A stretch of 64,000 nucleotides of DNA from Myxocyprinus asiaticus (GCF_019703515.2 NC_059346.1:13547001-13611000), one strand, 5' to 3'; shown: positions 46,766-58,638, numbered from the stretch's first letter. The notes: generated by a model not told the origin, from the letters alone. Translations and numbers: made by a program.

Positions 46766-48038
46766 CAGTGGCGGCTGGTCCATAGGGGGCGTTGGGGTAC
46801 TGCCCCACCTGGTGGAAAGTGTTTTTATTTTTTTTTTATATTTTTAAATTAATTTTAAGTGTGTGTTTAAAATGCATAATAACGTGTAATATATCAAATA
46901 TAAATCATTATGTGGGGGAAAATTAGCTTCCTTTTCATCCCTTCTCTTGTCAAGAGTCCCGACCACCACCGACTGCGCATGCTTGGGGCACTTTTTCCAG
47001 CGCCCCTCGGTGGAGCAGTGCCAATCAATGTTGACACAAAATATTTACATGTGCAAAAGAAATTTATCCAATCAGCGGCCTCGATATTATGGCCTGAGGG
47101 GCGCTGAGAGAAGCACCCCAAGCATGCGCAGTCGGGACTCTTGACATAGTCACGTTCCCTCTCACCATCGTCTCATTGGATGACTGACAGTCTCTGCCAA
47201 TAGACTGTAATACTATAGCAATGATGAACGCGGACACAGGAGTAGGATCTCAGCTGCCCAGTCTGCCCCCAAATTCAATAAGATCTCTTCAGCAAAATCC
47301 ATTTGAGAGGAGAACTTTGGTGGAGAATCTATAGGTAAAAGAGCTTGGCCCAGATCAACCTGACATCAACATCAAACAACAGGCTAGCGAAAAGAGCAAA
47401 ACGTTCACACGATGCTTCTCCCGTACTTGGTACAGCAGAAAGGCTTGGCTAGCTGGATGTAGTCTTGCAAATGCCTTATTTTGCTTTCCATATCTACTTT
47501 TTAAAACGACAGAGACAGATGGAACATGGACTGTTTTAGGATTAAGGGACCTAAAACATTTATCAGAGAGGACGAAGAAACATGAGTCTACAAGAGCACA
47601 TATGGACAATAGTGTCAAGCTAGCAATCCTTGGCAGAGTCAACATAGCTACGCAACTGGACGTAGGCCACAGAATCGGGGTAAGAAAGCACAATGAAGAG
47701 GTGGATAAGAATAGGCACATTTAATCAAAGCATTCCTGACTTCCATAATAGGGTCATTGAGAAGTTTGCCACTCAGAAGGGCAAAATTCCTGTACAAATA
47801 AGATGTCTGTCTCACACACACACACACGTTTGTAAAATTGTAATTTGTTTGATATTGGCATTAAATAATATAAAGAATAAAAGAGAATTCAGTGTAAAAC
47901 GCAATTTACGTTGGACTTGGATTTATTGATAAATCCATCTGCCTCCATAACAAAAAAACGTGCGCATGCGCAAGCATTTTTCCCACTCGCGCTTTGGCTC
48001 AGAGCACCACCTGAAAATTTGGGCACCAGCCGCCACTG
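46766..48038 (+). mobile_element. hAT family E with zinc-finger transposase remnant
   Basis: Ends CAGTGGCGGCTGG and CCAGCCGCCACTG are perfect 13-bp inverted repeats. Flanks TTTTGAGC and TTTTGAGT match at 7 of 8. An inner inverted pair (46949-47010 with 47098-47146, sharing GACTGCGCATGCTTGGGG) lies near the left end. 1.27 kb is too short for an autonomous element; only the start of the transposase remains. Confidence 0.9.
47221..47722 (+). pseudogene. hAT transposase N-terminus with TTF-type zinc finger
   Basis: ATG at 47221 opens MMNADTGVGSQLPSLPPNSI, with a TAG at 47333 after TLVENL. The same frame continues without another stop to 47722: KELGPDQPDINIK, FTRCFSRTWYSRKAWLAGCS, LFCFPYLLF, then HLSERTKKHESTRAHMDN and KHNEEVDKNRHI. 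The Cys/His spacing (WLxGC..A..CFPxLLF...H....KHExSxxH) is that of the TTF-type finger in ZMYM1-like hAT transposases. The catalytic domain is missing. Confidence 0.7.
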
Positions 48039-48500
48039 TTTTGAGTGCTCGCTCGTATATCATAAGTTTTATTGATATTTGCCTTTTTTATCATTAGACA
48101 AGACAGTTTAAAGTTATAGAGAACATTTAAGGAGAGAGAGGGAGAATGAAACGGGCGAGCACTTTAACATTATGAGCTCGCATGCATCTGTCGCAACTTT
48201 GATATACGGGACCATTTAAATGAGGAGTGCACACACTTTCTATTATTGTAAGAACACAATGGCATGTCACAACAAAACAAACTGTGATTAGTTGTTTAAT
48301 CAGACAGCTCCTTCAGATGCATGCAGGTGATTCTGGCCGCCATTGCAGCTTAAGGAACCAGTCAGCCAATGGGAAAATTTATCGGCATCTGAATATCGGC
48401 CGATTTATCGGCCTCCGCAATATATCGGTCAACCACTAGTTTGGAACAACATAAGCAAATTACAATTTTTATTCTTGGATGGACTTTTTCTTTAAGACAC

Positions 48501-49616
48501 ATAGGCAAAAAAGAAGGGAGCTATGAAAATGGCAAAACTATCTGAGCAGTCATCAGGGTCCTTGCTGTTTAAGCTCCAAATCTCAAAAATGTGCTTACTC
48601 GCCCAGCCTGAACTGCACAACCAAGAAGTCCCTGATGTGTTTTTAATTTGATTGCTGTATTAAATATCTAAGGCCCCATATTGTGCAAGAACAAAAATCT
48701 AAAAGAGGGGAGAAAATGAAAAGAATTTCATAGACAGACAAGACAGACAGACAGGCACATTGGCTCTGTGACTCATCACAGGCTGACTTTGGGAGAGCAG
48801 GAAAGATTGAATTGGGGATTGACTGTGTTTTCTTATTTCCGCCAAACCACTCACACCTCTGTCACCTCCCAAGCCATTATGCTGATGTTCATGCTATTTA
48901 TTCTCCTGCCTGGTAACAGCTCTCAGAGGTGCCATGTTTGTCTTCATAAAGCCAAAGTGCTTTTGTCTGTTTGCAGCACATTTTAATAAAAACTAGTACT
49001 ACTGTATTAGTGTACTGCTGACATAATCTTACCCACTGATTCCCTCTCTAAACCCACAGTATTCTCTCTCACACACACACACACACACACAACACGTAAC
49101 CTGTCTGGACCCGTTATACCCCTTGGCAAATGTAAGAACATGAACGTGCACACACCAATCTGATCTAATCCAAATGGAGTGGTGAGGATTTCTAACCTCT
49201 GATAATGAATGTAATTTTATTTTTATCCCAGGGACCTTCCTTGAGCTGTGCCTGAGAGCCTAAGCTTGGTAGATGTGTCTGACTGACTCTCTCTTTCCAC
49301 ACATGCACAAACGCACGTGCACAGGGTGTCACTTGTTCTCTCAGTACTGGGGCCATTCGGCACAGACATTATTTACATGTATTCACAAACCTATTTCTGG
49401 GACTTTTGCAAACAGAGCTCCTGATAACATGAGCGATCAATGTTTAAAAGAAGAATACTTCTTGTTTCTCTCACTTCTTTGTCTGCTGGTTATGTATTGT
49501 GAGATCGGTGTGTAGACAGATGAGATATGGAGAGACTTAAAGTTCCTTGTCCCTGCCAGCTTTCAAACAATGCTGCTTTTGTAGGAGAACCAAAGTGCAT
49601 TGCAGGTCTGAAATTT
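48501..49616. other. Unassigned stretch with (CA)n
   Basis: No element ends. (CA)n at 49071-49091. Open frames at 48768-48986 and 49273-49515 show no domain. Likely host DNA. Confidence 0.5.
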
Positions 49617-50143
49617 AAAGGGATAGTTACCCAAAAATGAAAATACTCTCATCACTTACTCACCCTCATACCATCCCAGATGTGTATGATTTTCTTTCTT
49701 CTGCAGAACACAAACAAAGATTTTTTGAAAAATATCTCAGCTCTGTAGGTCCATACAATGCAAATTAATTTTGACCAGAACTTCCTAGTGCTTGACCATG
49801 CAAAGAGCGCTAGATGGTGCTATAGAAAATGTAATCGAACTTGAAATCTTGATCGCCAAAGAGACTTCTGTTAAGATGTACAGTGAAAACCAAATGGATT
49901 GATTCAGAAGACATTGATTAAACCACTGAGTCTTATGGATAACTTTTATGCTGATGTTATCTGCTTTTTGGAGCTTTTGGGGTTCTGGTCACCATTCACT
50001 TGCATTGTATGGACCTAAAGAGCTGAGATATTCTTCTAAAAATCTATGTTTGTGTTCAGCAGAAGAAAGAAAGTCATACACATCTGGGATGGCATGAGGG
50101 TGAGTAAATTATGAGAAAATGTAAATTTTTGGGTGAACTAAGC
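49617..50143. mobile_element. Fold-back MITE, nearly complete
   Basis: It starts AAAGGGATAGTTACCCAAAA and ends TTTTTGGGTGAACTA. The first and last ~150 bp are inverted copies (TTACTCACCCTCATACCATC / GGCATGAGGGTGAGTAA; CAGCTCTGTAGGTCCATACA / GTATGGACCTAAAGAGCTG). This is a widespread cyprinid element. The right tip lacks the final CCCTTT. No coding capacity. Confidence 0.88.
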
Positions 50144-50729
50144 CGGAAATGGCTTAGTAAGGAAACTTTCTTAAACTTACACACAATACAATGCCAAGGC
50201 AAACATCACTATTACTATTGTTCATACTTTGGCTTAGTGATTTAAACAAACCCATATCACTATTTAACCTGTCCTGTACTGCCTGGGTAACGGACATGAA
50301 CAATACCTCAAATCTTGAGGCTTGTTGATGAGAGTTTGAGATTTACGAGTTTTAGCCTACCTTTTTTTTTTTTTTGGTTGAACAAATGCTTTATTATAAT
50401 TGAAACTTGAAACCATTTTTTTTTAATGGAAGTATGTGTAAAAAAAAAAAAAAAGTCTCCCTTTTGAAAATAAATAAAATAAATAGAATAAATAAGAAAG
50501 CTAACAGAATTATAATAATAAACATGATAAAAAAATAGCATGTAACTATAACATGTTATATAACTAAAGCATGTTAGTTTACATGTTAGCATAGCATGTT
50601 AAATTAACTACTAAATGAAAAATAACATCAGCTGTGTGAGCTTTAAAGTAATGTTCTATGATTATCAATTAACATATACTGTATGTTCGCAACAGCGCAG
50701 CCAGACTGCTGCTGTCTGTATCTTTAACT
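50144..50729. other. Unassigned stretch
   Basis: A/T-rich, with T11 (50361) and A14 (50440) runs. 50210-50310 loosely resembles 7440-7560. Probably an old repeat interior. Confidence 0.45.
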
Positions 50730-51700
50730 CAGTGGTTCTCAACTGGTTTTGCTTCAGGACCCAGATTTTACATTGGAAATCAAGTGCCGACCCACCATAA
50801 TAAAAACGTAACCTGTATTTAATGTATCCTGGGTCGCATTTCCTTTTATGTTGCATGGTTTTGTTCATGGTTTTCAAGTACAAGGACATGCATCAAGTGA
50901 CATTATTGTTGTTGTTGTTGACGTCAACAACAAAAATGACTGGAAGTTTTCTCTCCCCTCTCATAAAAATTGAAGAGCATATTTACATATTTACGTTTAT
51001 CTCCTTATTTCAAACATTATTCAAACAGAACATGCATATTACACAGGAGGAAAGGCTCCTCATTACCATGGTTATGTCAGCATAGCTAGTCTTAATAGTA
51101 ATAATAATAACAAATGATAGTATTTATGAAAAAATAAGTACAACAGCCACTGTTGATGTAAAATGAGGTCTAATAGAGTCTTCCTTTAGATTATTTCATA
51201 TGAAACTATAACACTGTCAAAATATAAGTTACTTTTACTCATGTAAAATCATGAAACAATTTTGTAAAGGTGATGTATAATGAAAAAAAAAATTAGCACA
51301 TAGCACAATGTTGCTCTTTTCCTCCTCAGTGCTGTTTGGCATGTCAGGGCTGCCTACTGCTTGAGAGGTTCGACTTGACTTCCTCCGTAATGCTTTAAAC
51401 TAGAAAAGTCTCACTAGAATTTAAATTGGTCACATCAGTTTTGAGGTCTACGCTCCACAATATCAAGGGAAGCCCGGTTGTTGCACGCGCATGCCAAAGA
51501 GAAGAGCATATAATGATCGCTAGCTGGTTCCGTTACACTCATGCGAAAGTGCAGATGAGAAGCCTTTAGCTGATTGCGAGATTATCATAAAACCTGCCTC
51601 GGCAGTCCTAAATAGGCTATCACTTGGGCAGTCGCCAAAATATCTTCAATGGGAGAACCATGGCATTGTTCTTTCCCTGCTCTCCAGTTGAGAAACACTG
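50730..51700 (+). mobile_element. hAT family F, non-autonomous, intact ends
   Basis: It starts CAGTGGTTCTCAACTGG and ends with the inverse CCAGTTGAGAAACACTG (one mismatch in 17). A perfect 8-bp target duplication CTTTAACT flanks it (50722-50729, 51701-51708). 971 bp, no transposase. The ends are those of the Charlie-like hAT group. Confidence 0.93.
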
Positions 51701-51849
51701 CTTTAACTCACACTCACTTATGTCAGACCCCCTCACCTCGCTTCTCTCTGGCATTTTCTCCGCTGCATGTGTGTGTGGCACAAGTTGAGGAGTCTGACAG
51801 GCAGTCAAGGAGGAAAGGAGATGCGCACGCGCAGGTGAGATTCTCCATC

Positions 51850-51961
51850 CGGTTGCATTTTTTTCCCCTCAATACCGTAGATAAGCAAGTGTACATGGTA
51901 TGAAAACCGTCAATTTTCATACCGTGGTATACCGTGAAACCGGTATACTGCTGCAACCCTA
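51850..51961 (-). mobile_element. hAT right-end fragment (CAACCCTA type)
   Basis: CATACCGTGGTATACCGTGA, AACCGGTATACTGCTGCAAC, CCTA form the terminus of the same group as the left end at 9652. The extent to the left is unclear; the hAT-F insertion may lie inside it. Confidence 0.55.
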
Positions 51962-52069
51962 CTAGGGACCAGAATATAGAAACTTGTGTCCGGACTCTTT
52001 TGACATGACACAATACACAGACAGCTAACAATCACCAAGAACAACCTAGTAACCACCCAGCATAGACTA

Positions 52070-52331
52070 CTTATTTCGGCTGCTCCCGTTAGGGGTCGCC
52101 ACAGCAGACCATCCGTGATCCACATATTTGACTTGGCACAGGTTTTACGCCGGATGCCCTCCCTGAAGCAACCCCCAGTGGCTGGGGGACATTCACTCAC
52201 ACCTACGGGGCAATTCAGAGTCTCCAATTTACTTAACCTGCATGTTTTTGGACTTGTGGGGGAAACCGGAGCAGCTGGAGGAAACTCACGTTAACACGGG
52301 GAGAACATGCAAACTCAACACAGAAAGGCCC
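52070..52331 (-). mobile_element. DANA-like SINE fragment, 5'-truncated
   Basis: On the reverse strand it reads TTTGCATGTTCTCCCCGTGT, TCCGGTTTCCCCCACA, GGCATCCGGCGTAAAAC and GCTGTGGCGACCCCTAACGG, the order of the DANA-type fish SINE body and tail. The tRNA-like head is missing. A perfect 19-bp target duplication (AACCACCCAGCATAGACTA) flanks it at 52051-52069 and 52332-52350, showing LINE-driven insertion. Confidence 0.8.
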
Positions 52332-52350
52332 AACCACCCAGCATAGACTA

Positions 52351-52562
52351 GCTACCAAAAATCAACACCCTGGCAACCCCCCTGAACTCCCTGTTTTGCA
52401 CATGCATCGCTTGGTTGAGGGAAAGACGAGGAGGCTGAGGAAGACATTGATGCCCTTTCATTCATTCTTTTCAGTCTGTAAAAAGAGAAGCTTGAAAGGC
52501 CAGATTAGCTGTCTTTCTTCGGTTTTAGATCAGCATAAAGCCAAATTACTCTCTCTCTCCCT

Positions 52563-52606
<44 letters not shown>

Positions 52607-52882
52607 TACATATCGTTCAGTAGGATTCAAAGGTCAGATACAAAGATAATCTACAGAGGGAGGGAGTTAGCCAGATGAATAGCGGATGGAGGAGGTCATG
52701 GAGGATTGTAGTTAGTCTCTTTATACTGCTCTCGTTCTCTTCATTCAATGTGTTATTCTACAGTGATTATATGGTTGGGACTTTGAGGACGCAAAGCTAT
52801 TTTAAACAATTACACACTGAGTGCTGAAAGTAGAATAAGCTCTCTCGGTCTCCCTCAGAAACACACACTTTCACATATACGC
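52351..52882. other. Unassigned stretch with (CA)n
   Basis: (TC)n/(CA)n at 52549-52603; the rest shows no element ends or domains. Confidence 0.55.
52565..52603. repeat. (CA)n microsatellite
   Basis: About 19 units after a (CT)n run. Confidence 0.95.
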
Positions 52883-54126
52883 TAGAGGTGTGAATCTTCA
52901 CTGGCCTCACGATTCGATTACGATTCAAAGGGTAACAATTCGATTATAAAACAATTCTCGATGCATCACGATGTATCTTGTACTTCAATTTCTTTATTTT
53001 TTCAGTTTCTTCCAAAAAATTTTTTTACTCTCTATTTTTTCGCTTTCAGCTTTTTATTTAACAGCTGTTTTAAAAAATCAGAATGAGTCACATTACATAA
53101 ACTGGCCTTTTACATTCAGTATGAGCTGTGAACAAAACATGGAACATCCACAAGATTAAATAAATGGTTCTATAGTTTAAAAGAGTATCTCAGTTATTCA
53201 GTTTCTTTCTTTAGAAACTTATTAAAAAAAAAATCTCTTAAGAGCACAAGAAAAAAAATATATATATTGGTTCTCCATCAAAACACACTGAATACTATTA
53301 CTTCATCTGATTATATCTTTTTTTTTTTTTTGTTTTTGTTTTTTTTTTTTGTTTAAGCATTGTAAATCATTTAATAGTATTTAATTATTTAAATTAATCT
53401 ATGCTATGCTATTCAATTGAATTTTTAACCACAACTGGAAGTTGCTGGTCCAGGATGAGAGATATATCTGCTTCTATGAGAGTGCAGCTGTCTCGTATGT
53501 ACTGTTCCATCTGTTTGCTCTGCGAGTAGATCGCACAACCCTGTTGCAAGCTACGATGGATTTCAAACCTTTATCATCAGGTGTGCACACTGTCCTGACA
53601 AGTGAGTGACCGGCAATAAAGCAAAAGCCAATGAAATGGAGAGCGTGCAAGAGTAGAGAAAGGCATCGGAAAAAAAAAAGAATTAAATGAAAACATCACC
53701 AACATCTCCCGAACCGCTGCCTCCTCATTATTTTCTTCTGTGTTTTCCCCCATTGTGTGCAAATCAGTGCAATAATGGGTGCGAGCTCATCTTTCATGTT
53801 GTTTGTTGGCTTGCTATCATGAATAAACTCTACCGTTGCTATGTGCGTGGGATTGTGAAAGAATTTCGGGATCGCAGTTTCATTCAGGCACAAATGGTCA
53901 TGTGTTTGATACAGCTGGTCTGCAAACAGTCGTGTTTGTGCACTTGACTTTAGCGTATGCACTTAACTTGCATCTTTATTTCTACATCTGTCTTTGACAC
54001 TCGCCACTGCTCTGCCATGATTTAAACTGAACACAGAATCGATTCTGATTCTTTTGAGAATCTATTCAGAATTGTTTGAGTATGAATCGCGATGCATCAC
54101 TGAAACTATTTTTTCCCCCACTCCTA
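52883..54126 (+). mobile_element. hAT family D, longer copy
   Basis: It starts TAGAGGTGTGAATCTTCACT and ends TTTTCCCCCACTCCTA. Flanks are ATATACGC and ATAAACGC (7/8). It shares about 700 bp in inverted orientation with 38372-39077. GATGCATC words near both ends (52969, 54090) form sub-terminal repeats. The 62-codon frame 52971-53159 is conserved with the other copy but resembles no transposase. Confidence 0.88.
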
Positions 54127-54963
54127 ATAAACGCACTCACTCTCTCTTCAAACTTCTTATTTTTGCCATCGTCAAGGTGAGGGTCCACATAATTGACAGA
54201 TCTTATAATGTTCTACAGCCGCACTGTGTGCATTTGTGTGTGAACAAGAAATAGATGAAGATTCCAATAAAGACTCTAAAAATCATTCATTCTTCCACAC
54301 ACACACAGACAAATTCACTAAATAGCTGCATCACTTTAGTGCATGGTATTTTAGCACAAACACTTATTCACAAAACATTCACAATCCAGACTTTTTTTTT
54401 TTTTTTTTAAATAGTGCTGCACTATGAATATTTAAATTAAGTAACTGACATTCTTTTCAGTACATATGCACCACCTTTCTAAGTAAATTAATCTTATTAT
54501 AAATTGTGCCTTACAGAATGCAGCACTATTTGTTTTATGCTTAATGTTGCACTACTACTGACTGCAGAAGGCAGTTGACAAACGTTAATTTAAATTATAT
54601 ATATGTTTGTGAACATTTACTAGCAATTATGGCAGCAGTTTATCAAATGATGATCAAATGACGGACAGTGTTATAACCATGCATACTGTATATCTTGACT
54701 AATGATGACAAAAAGAACTGGTAGTTCAGAACCAAGTCGATACTAAAGTAAAAAAGGTTTAACGATACTAGTGTTTCTGCAGTACCAGTAATACGGCGTA
54801 CCGACTTAATTCAGTACCCACACGCTGTTGACTGACATGGTGGCTTTCAAATGCTCACACTCTTATTTAAGCATGTGCTTTGTTTCTTTTTTTTTACTGG
54901 AATGGTGCTAATTGTCATGTCAGAGACTTTGCTCAACCAGAGGAACTGAGAAGCAATCAGAAT
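54127..54963. other. Unassigned stretch
   Basis: T18 run at 54392. 54720-54830 (ACCAAGTCGATACTAAAG, CTGCAGTACCAGTAATACGG) resembles an interior phrase of a fish hAT group, but no ends are visible. Confidence 0.45.
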
Positions 54964-55578
54964 TTTATGGAATTTGACATATTTGTAGGGGAAATTAATG
55001 CATGAATGCACAATTAATCAAATTAAAATCGTGATGTATCACAAAAGTATCCAATAAAATTAAATAAATATCAGTCTTCATGTGCTGTACACTTCAAAGT
55101 GTATATGATGTGAAAGTGAATAAAGCCACTCAATACGCTGAATACACCACATTATGAGAATCACGACCACTGTGTGTGCCTGTTGTAGTGGATGACAGAG
55201 CAGAGCAATCATTCACAGTGAAGAGCACAGCGCCAGCAGACTAGGGCTGCACGATTATGACAAAAATCCCATTTTTCCCTTGATACTGTATTTGCGATTA
55301 ACATTAAAATAATTGTTTTGGCCAGATCAACTGCATGCCATTTTTATGAAGACTGCACAACCAAAACAAGTCGGAAATGTGTCTGAATTACTTTATAGCT
55401 GTTTTATCAGTAAATGAAGACAGCACCTAAATGTTCAACTTCACATTGGACCTCTTAACAGCATGTAACTGCTATAATTGACACTTTTAACGATAAGTTA
55501 TTTGTGGCAGCTGTAATTGTAATCTTGATTATTTATTCAATTAGACTAATTGTGCAGCCCTACTGCAGACTATACTGT
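54964..55578 (+). repeat. Dispersed repeat R1, copy with MITE
   Basis: Collinear with 29727-30015. The repeat is interrupted at 55242-55562 by a hAT MITE and resumes as CTGCAGACTATA. Confidence 0.75.
55242..55562. mobile_element. hAT MITE, 321 bp
   Basis: TAGGGCTGCACGATTATGA at the left and the inverse (TAATTGTGCAGCCCTA) at the right. Flanks CAGCAGAC and CTGCAGAC match at 7 of 8. The paralogous site near 30002 is empty, confirming the boundaries. Confidence 0.9.
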
Positions 55579-55585
55579 ACATATA

Positions 55586-55945
55586 CAGCTCTGGAAAAAT
55601 GTAAGAGACCACTGCAAAATTATCAGTTTGTCTGAATTTACTATTTATAGGTATGTGTTTGAGTAAAATGAACATTTTTGTTTTATTCTATAAAGTACTG
55701 ACAACATTTCTCCCAAATTCCAAATAAAAATATTGTCATTTTGAGCATTTATTTGCAGAAAATGACAACTGGTCAAAATAACAAAAAAAGATGCAGTGTT
55801 TTCAGACCTCGAATAATGCAAAGAAAACAAGTTCATATTCATTTTTAAGCTACACAATACTAATGTTTTAACTTAAGAAGAGTTCAGAAATCAATATTTG
55901 GTGGATCCCCGATTTTCATTCATAGCTTTCATGCGTCTTGGCATG
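55586..55945 (-). mobile_element. Tc1-like element, end fragment
   Basis: CAGCTCTGGAAAAATGTAAG and GAGACCACTGCAAAATTATC form a well-known fish Tc1-like terminal repeat. On the reverse strand the last codons of the transposase follow (55944-55891). The rest of the element is missing. Confidence 0.8.
55891..55944 (-). pseudogene. Tc1-like transposase, last 17 codons
   Basis: The reverse frame MPRRMKAMNENRGSTKY stop matches the C-terminal MPRR...KAxGGxTKY pattern of the family. Upstream codons are lost. Confidence 0.75.
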
Positions 55946-57060
55946 CGGTGGTGAAGTGATGTTGTACAGTCTCAGTACAGTGTGCCAAACCATATTAGTA
56001 TCATGCATCCTCTACCATCTAGCACTCACAAACGACCTGCAAGATCAGTAATTGCACTGTGCAAATTGCGTTCAGCTGCAATTTTTTTGTTTGTGTTTGC
56101 GGCATTACCTGATTTACATAATATCTTTACTAAATCAGATGCTAAAATGACAAAAACAGTTTCTGACCTTCTAATACACAAACCCGCCCTGAAGGGAAAG
56201 AGTTGTAATCAGGCTCCAGGTGAACTTGTGTGATAGTGTGTTGTGTATGCGTTCATTAAGTTCTTTGAGAATAGTTCGGAAAGAAACTTGGTTTAGTTTA
56301 AATCTGTAAAACACAGAAAGCAAAATTATTTCATCACAGATGAGAGAAAAGTGGAAAAGAAAACCTGTAGAGCGCAATTCTCCTCTCACACAGTGATTTC
56401 CCCTCTCAGTGTAAGGGCTTTAGTGATAGAGCCTCTGCTCAAAACTTTACACATTTCGACTCTGAATTACAAAGAAGTGAACGAGTCCTGAACAATGATT
56501 TTCTCGCTCTCATTTTCCCTCACTCTCTTTTCCATCTCTCTGGAGAGAGACCCGCCAGATTGATCTTCAATCTTACCTTCTACTTGTAGGGATACTTGCG
56601 GGTTAAGCCCTGGGCTAAACTCTACTCTTCCACACAGTTTTGGACCTCTTTTCTGCACTAACAGGGGAGGACAGGTTTAGCAGAGAAGGAAAGATGAGAG
56701 ACTGAGAAGACAGCGAGTTAAATTAAGAGAGTGTGCATGTGGAAAAGCTTTGTAGCAGAAAAAGACAGGAGGCGGCAGGTAAGGAGGGGGTAGGTGAATA
56801 AAAGAGAATTAAGCAGATGAGGAGAGACGGACTGAGCGTTTGGCTGTTAGCAGAACTCAAATAAAACCATCTCTCCTTCCCTGTGTTCTCTCACTCGTTC
56901 TTTGTTCCACCCTTAATTGCCTCTCTCAGGAACGGCAAATAAGTAAACAGCACTTAAACAGCTAGCTGGGAGAAATGGAGTGATATGTAGAGAAAGGAGG
57001 ACGTTTAACAGAATGTAGATTGAGGAAGTCGGGGGGGTGTTAGTGAGTTATGGGTCAGTA
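55946..57060. other. Unassigned stretch
   Basis: Mixed composition with purine- and pyrimidine-rich blocks (56480-56560, 56690-56830). No element ends or domains. Probable host DNA, ending in GTCAGTA (57054), a possible LINE-2 target duplication. Confidence 0.5.
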
Positions 57061-57189
57061 GGTCGCACTCCCCTGCAGCTCCCACAAAATTATTAATAAA
57101 TTGACATTTTGAACAATAATATCTACATAAAACGTTTTTCTTGCCAAGTTGGATTAGCTCAAGTTTCGTTTATACTCATTGGCTACAAG

Positions 57190-58155
57190 ATGAAAGCGAG
57201 CTCAAAGACACAATCTTCAAAAAGCAAAAAGCTGAACGAGGTAGGCCCTATCGCACCGACCTCTCCTGACGATGATGTTCCGTCGGGCAAAGCTTCACAA
57301 CGGTCGGCAGATGCTACAGTCCTGGAAGCCATTAACTCGCTATGTTCTGATCTATGAGCTACCAAAGTTGAATTTGTCAGACAATTGACACTCATATTGA
57401 AGAGATGGCCGCAACTATCAGAGGTGAAATATCTGCTCTCAAATCTGAAACTCAGGTTGCCATTTTGACCTTGCAAACTACGACCGCGCAAAATGGTTCT
57501 ACTCTTGCCGACCTAGAACACTCAGCAACTCACTCTTCGGATGCCATAACCAAGCTTCAATCGGAGGTGAAACGCTTATGTGCTGAAGTGAGTCTTCTTA
57601 CAGACAAGTGCATGGATCTAGAGGGGCGATCTAGAAGACAAAATGTGCGAATAGCCAGATTGAAAGAAGGGACTGAGAAGGGCAAAGAGATGAACGCATT
57701 TGTTTCATAACTCTGGAAAGAAGCGTTGTCACTAGAAGATTGCCCGTTAGTGGATCGTGCCCACAGGGCTTTGCGTTAAGCGTCCGGATGACACCAAGCC
57801 GCTGCGATCACTTATAGTGTGACTTCATTATTTTCGGGATGTGACAACAGTCCTCAAGACAGTTGCTGATCGAAAGGATCTTACTTATAATGGTCAGAAG
57901 ATCCGTGTTTTCCCGGACTTCACTCCTGAGGTGGCAAAGCGCAGAGCTGCGTTCAACAGAGCCAGAGCATTACTTTGGGACAAGCCAGGGGTGCGGTATG
58001 GGACAGTTTTTCCAGCGAAGTTGAGAGTGAATTTTAATGGCACAGAGACGGTGTTCACAGATGTGAGGAAAGCCGAAGAGTTTGCCAAGCTTCACTTTGG
58101 TACGGGCCGAAAGGATGCTGAGGATCTGGGGACTACCGATTGTCAAGCTGGGTAA
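57190..58155 (+). pseudogene. LINE-2 ORF1 (L1-type RNA-binding protein), broken
   Basis: ATG at 57190 opens MKASSKTQSSKSKKLNEVG, a lysine/serine-rich start, and hits TGA at 57355. A coiled-coil segment follows in another frame (57405-57710: LEHSATHSSDAITKLQSEVK, then CMDLEGRSRRQNVRIARL, a typical ORF1 junction). The C-terminal part (57841-58155) reads FPDFTPEVAKRRAAFNRARA and GTVFPAKLRVNFNGTETVF. The RRM region between is disrupted by stops. Confidence 0.8.
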
Positions 58156-58638
58156 TGAATAACTGGAGAGCGGTCAAATGTTTAGATTTACGGATTGTCT
58201 TTAATTGAAACATGTTCATCTTTATTGAAACCGTCTTCTGGTTCATTTTGTAGTAAATAGGGTAGGATCGTCCTCCCAGATATTTATTTAACTCTTTTCG
58301 TATTTCTATATTTTGTCAATAAGTGTTGATTTTCAAAATTTCAATTTTCACAATATATGCCTTTTGTGGGGCTGTTCTAAACTTCTATTATTAGAAGGGT
58401 TTAATGAGGGAAGTTAGCATGGTGAATGTTTATTTCTCGGTATCTTGTTATTGCTGTTAGTTCTGTGTTTTGTTTTTTCCGTAACTTCCTTAGTGGGGTC
58501 GCGCCTTACTTTGAAGGTTTCTCTTAGTATAGGCAAGAGTATGTTAATGGGAGGGTTGTTCTGGGACATTTATATTCAGTATATGTTCATACATTTCACA
58601 TTGATGGAGTTTATAAACGTATTGTATGAGCCTACGCC

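Larger units (their letters stand above)
46624..48439 (+). mobile_element. hAT family A, copy 3
   Basis: TAGAGGTCGGCTGATATGG at the left and GCAATATATCGGTCAACCACTA (last 20 bp) at the right. Flanks ATTTAGAA and GTTTGGAA match at 6 of 8, both differences A/G. Body blocks match copy 2 (GATCACCTGCATGG, TTTTATTGATATTTGCCTT, CGGGACCATTTAAATGAG). It is split by a hAT-E element at 46766-48038, and lies within the fold-back MITE. Confidence 0.85.

Noticed and set aside
47355..47720. 121-codon reverse-strand frame
   Set aside because: It is the antisense shadow of the hAT-E zinc-finger transposase remnant on the + strand.
57183..57491. 102-codon reverse frame
   Set aside because: Antisense to LINE-2 ORF1.
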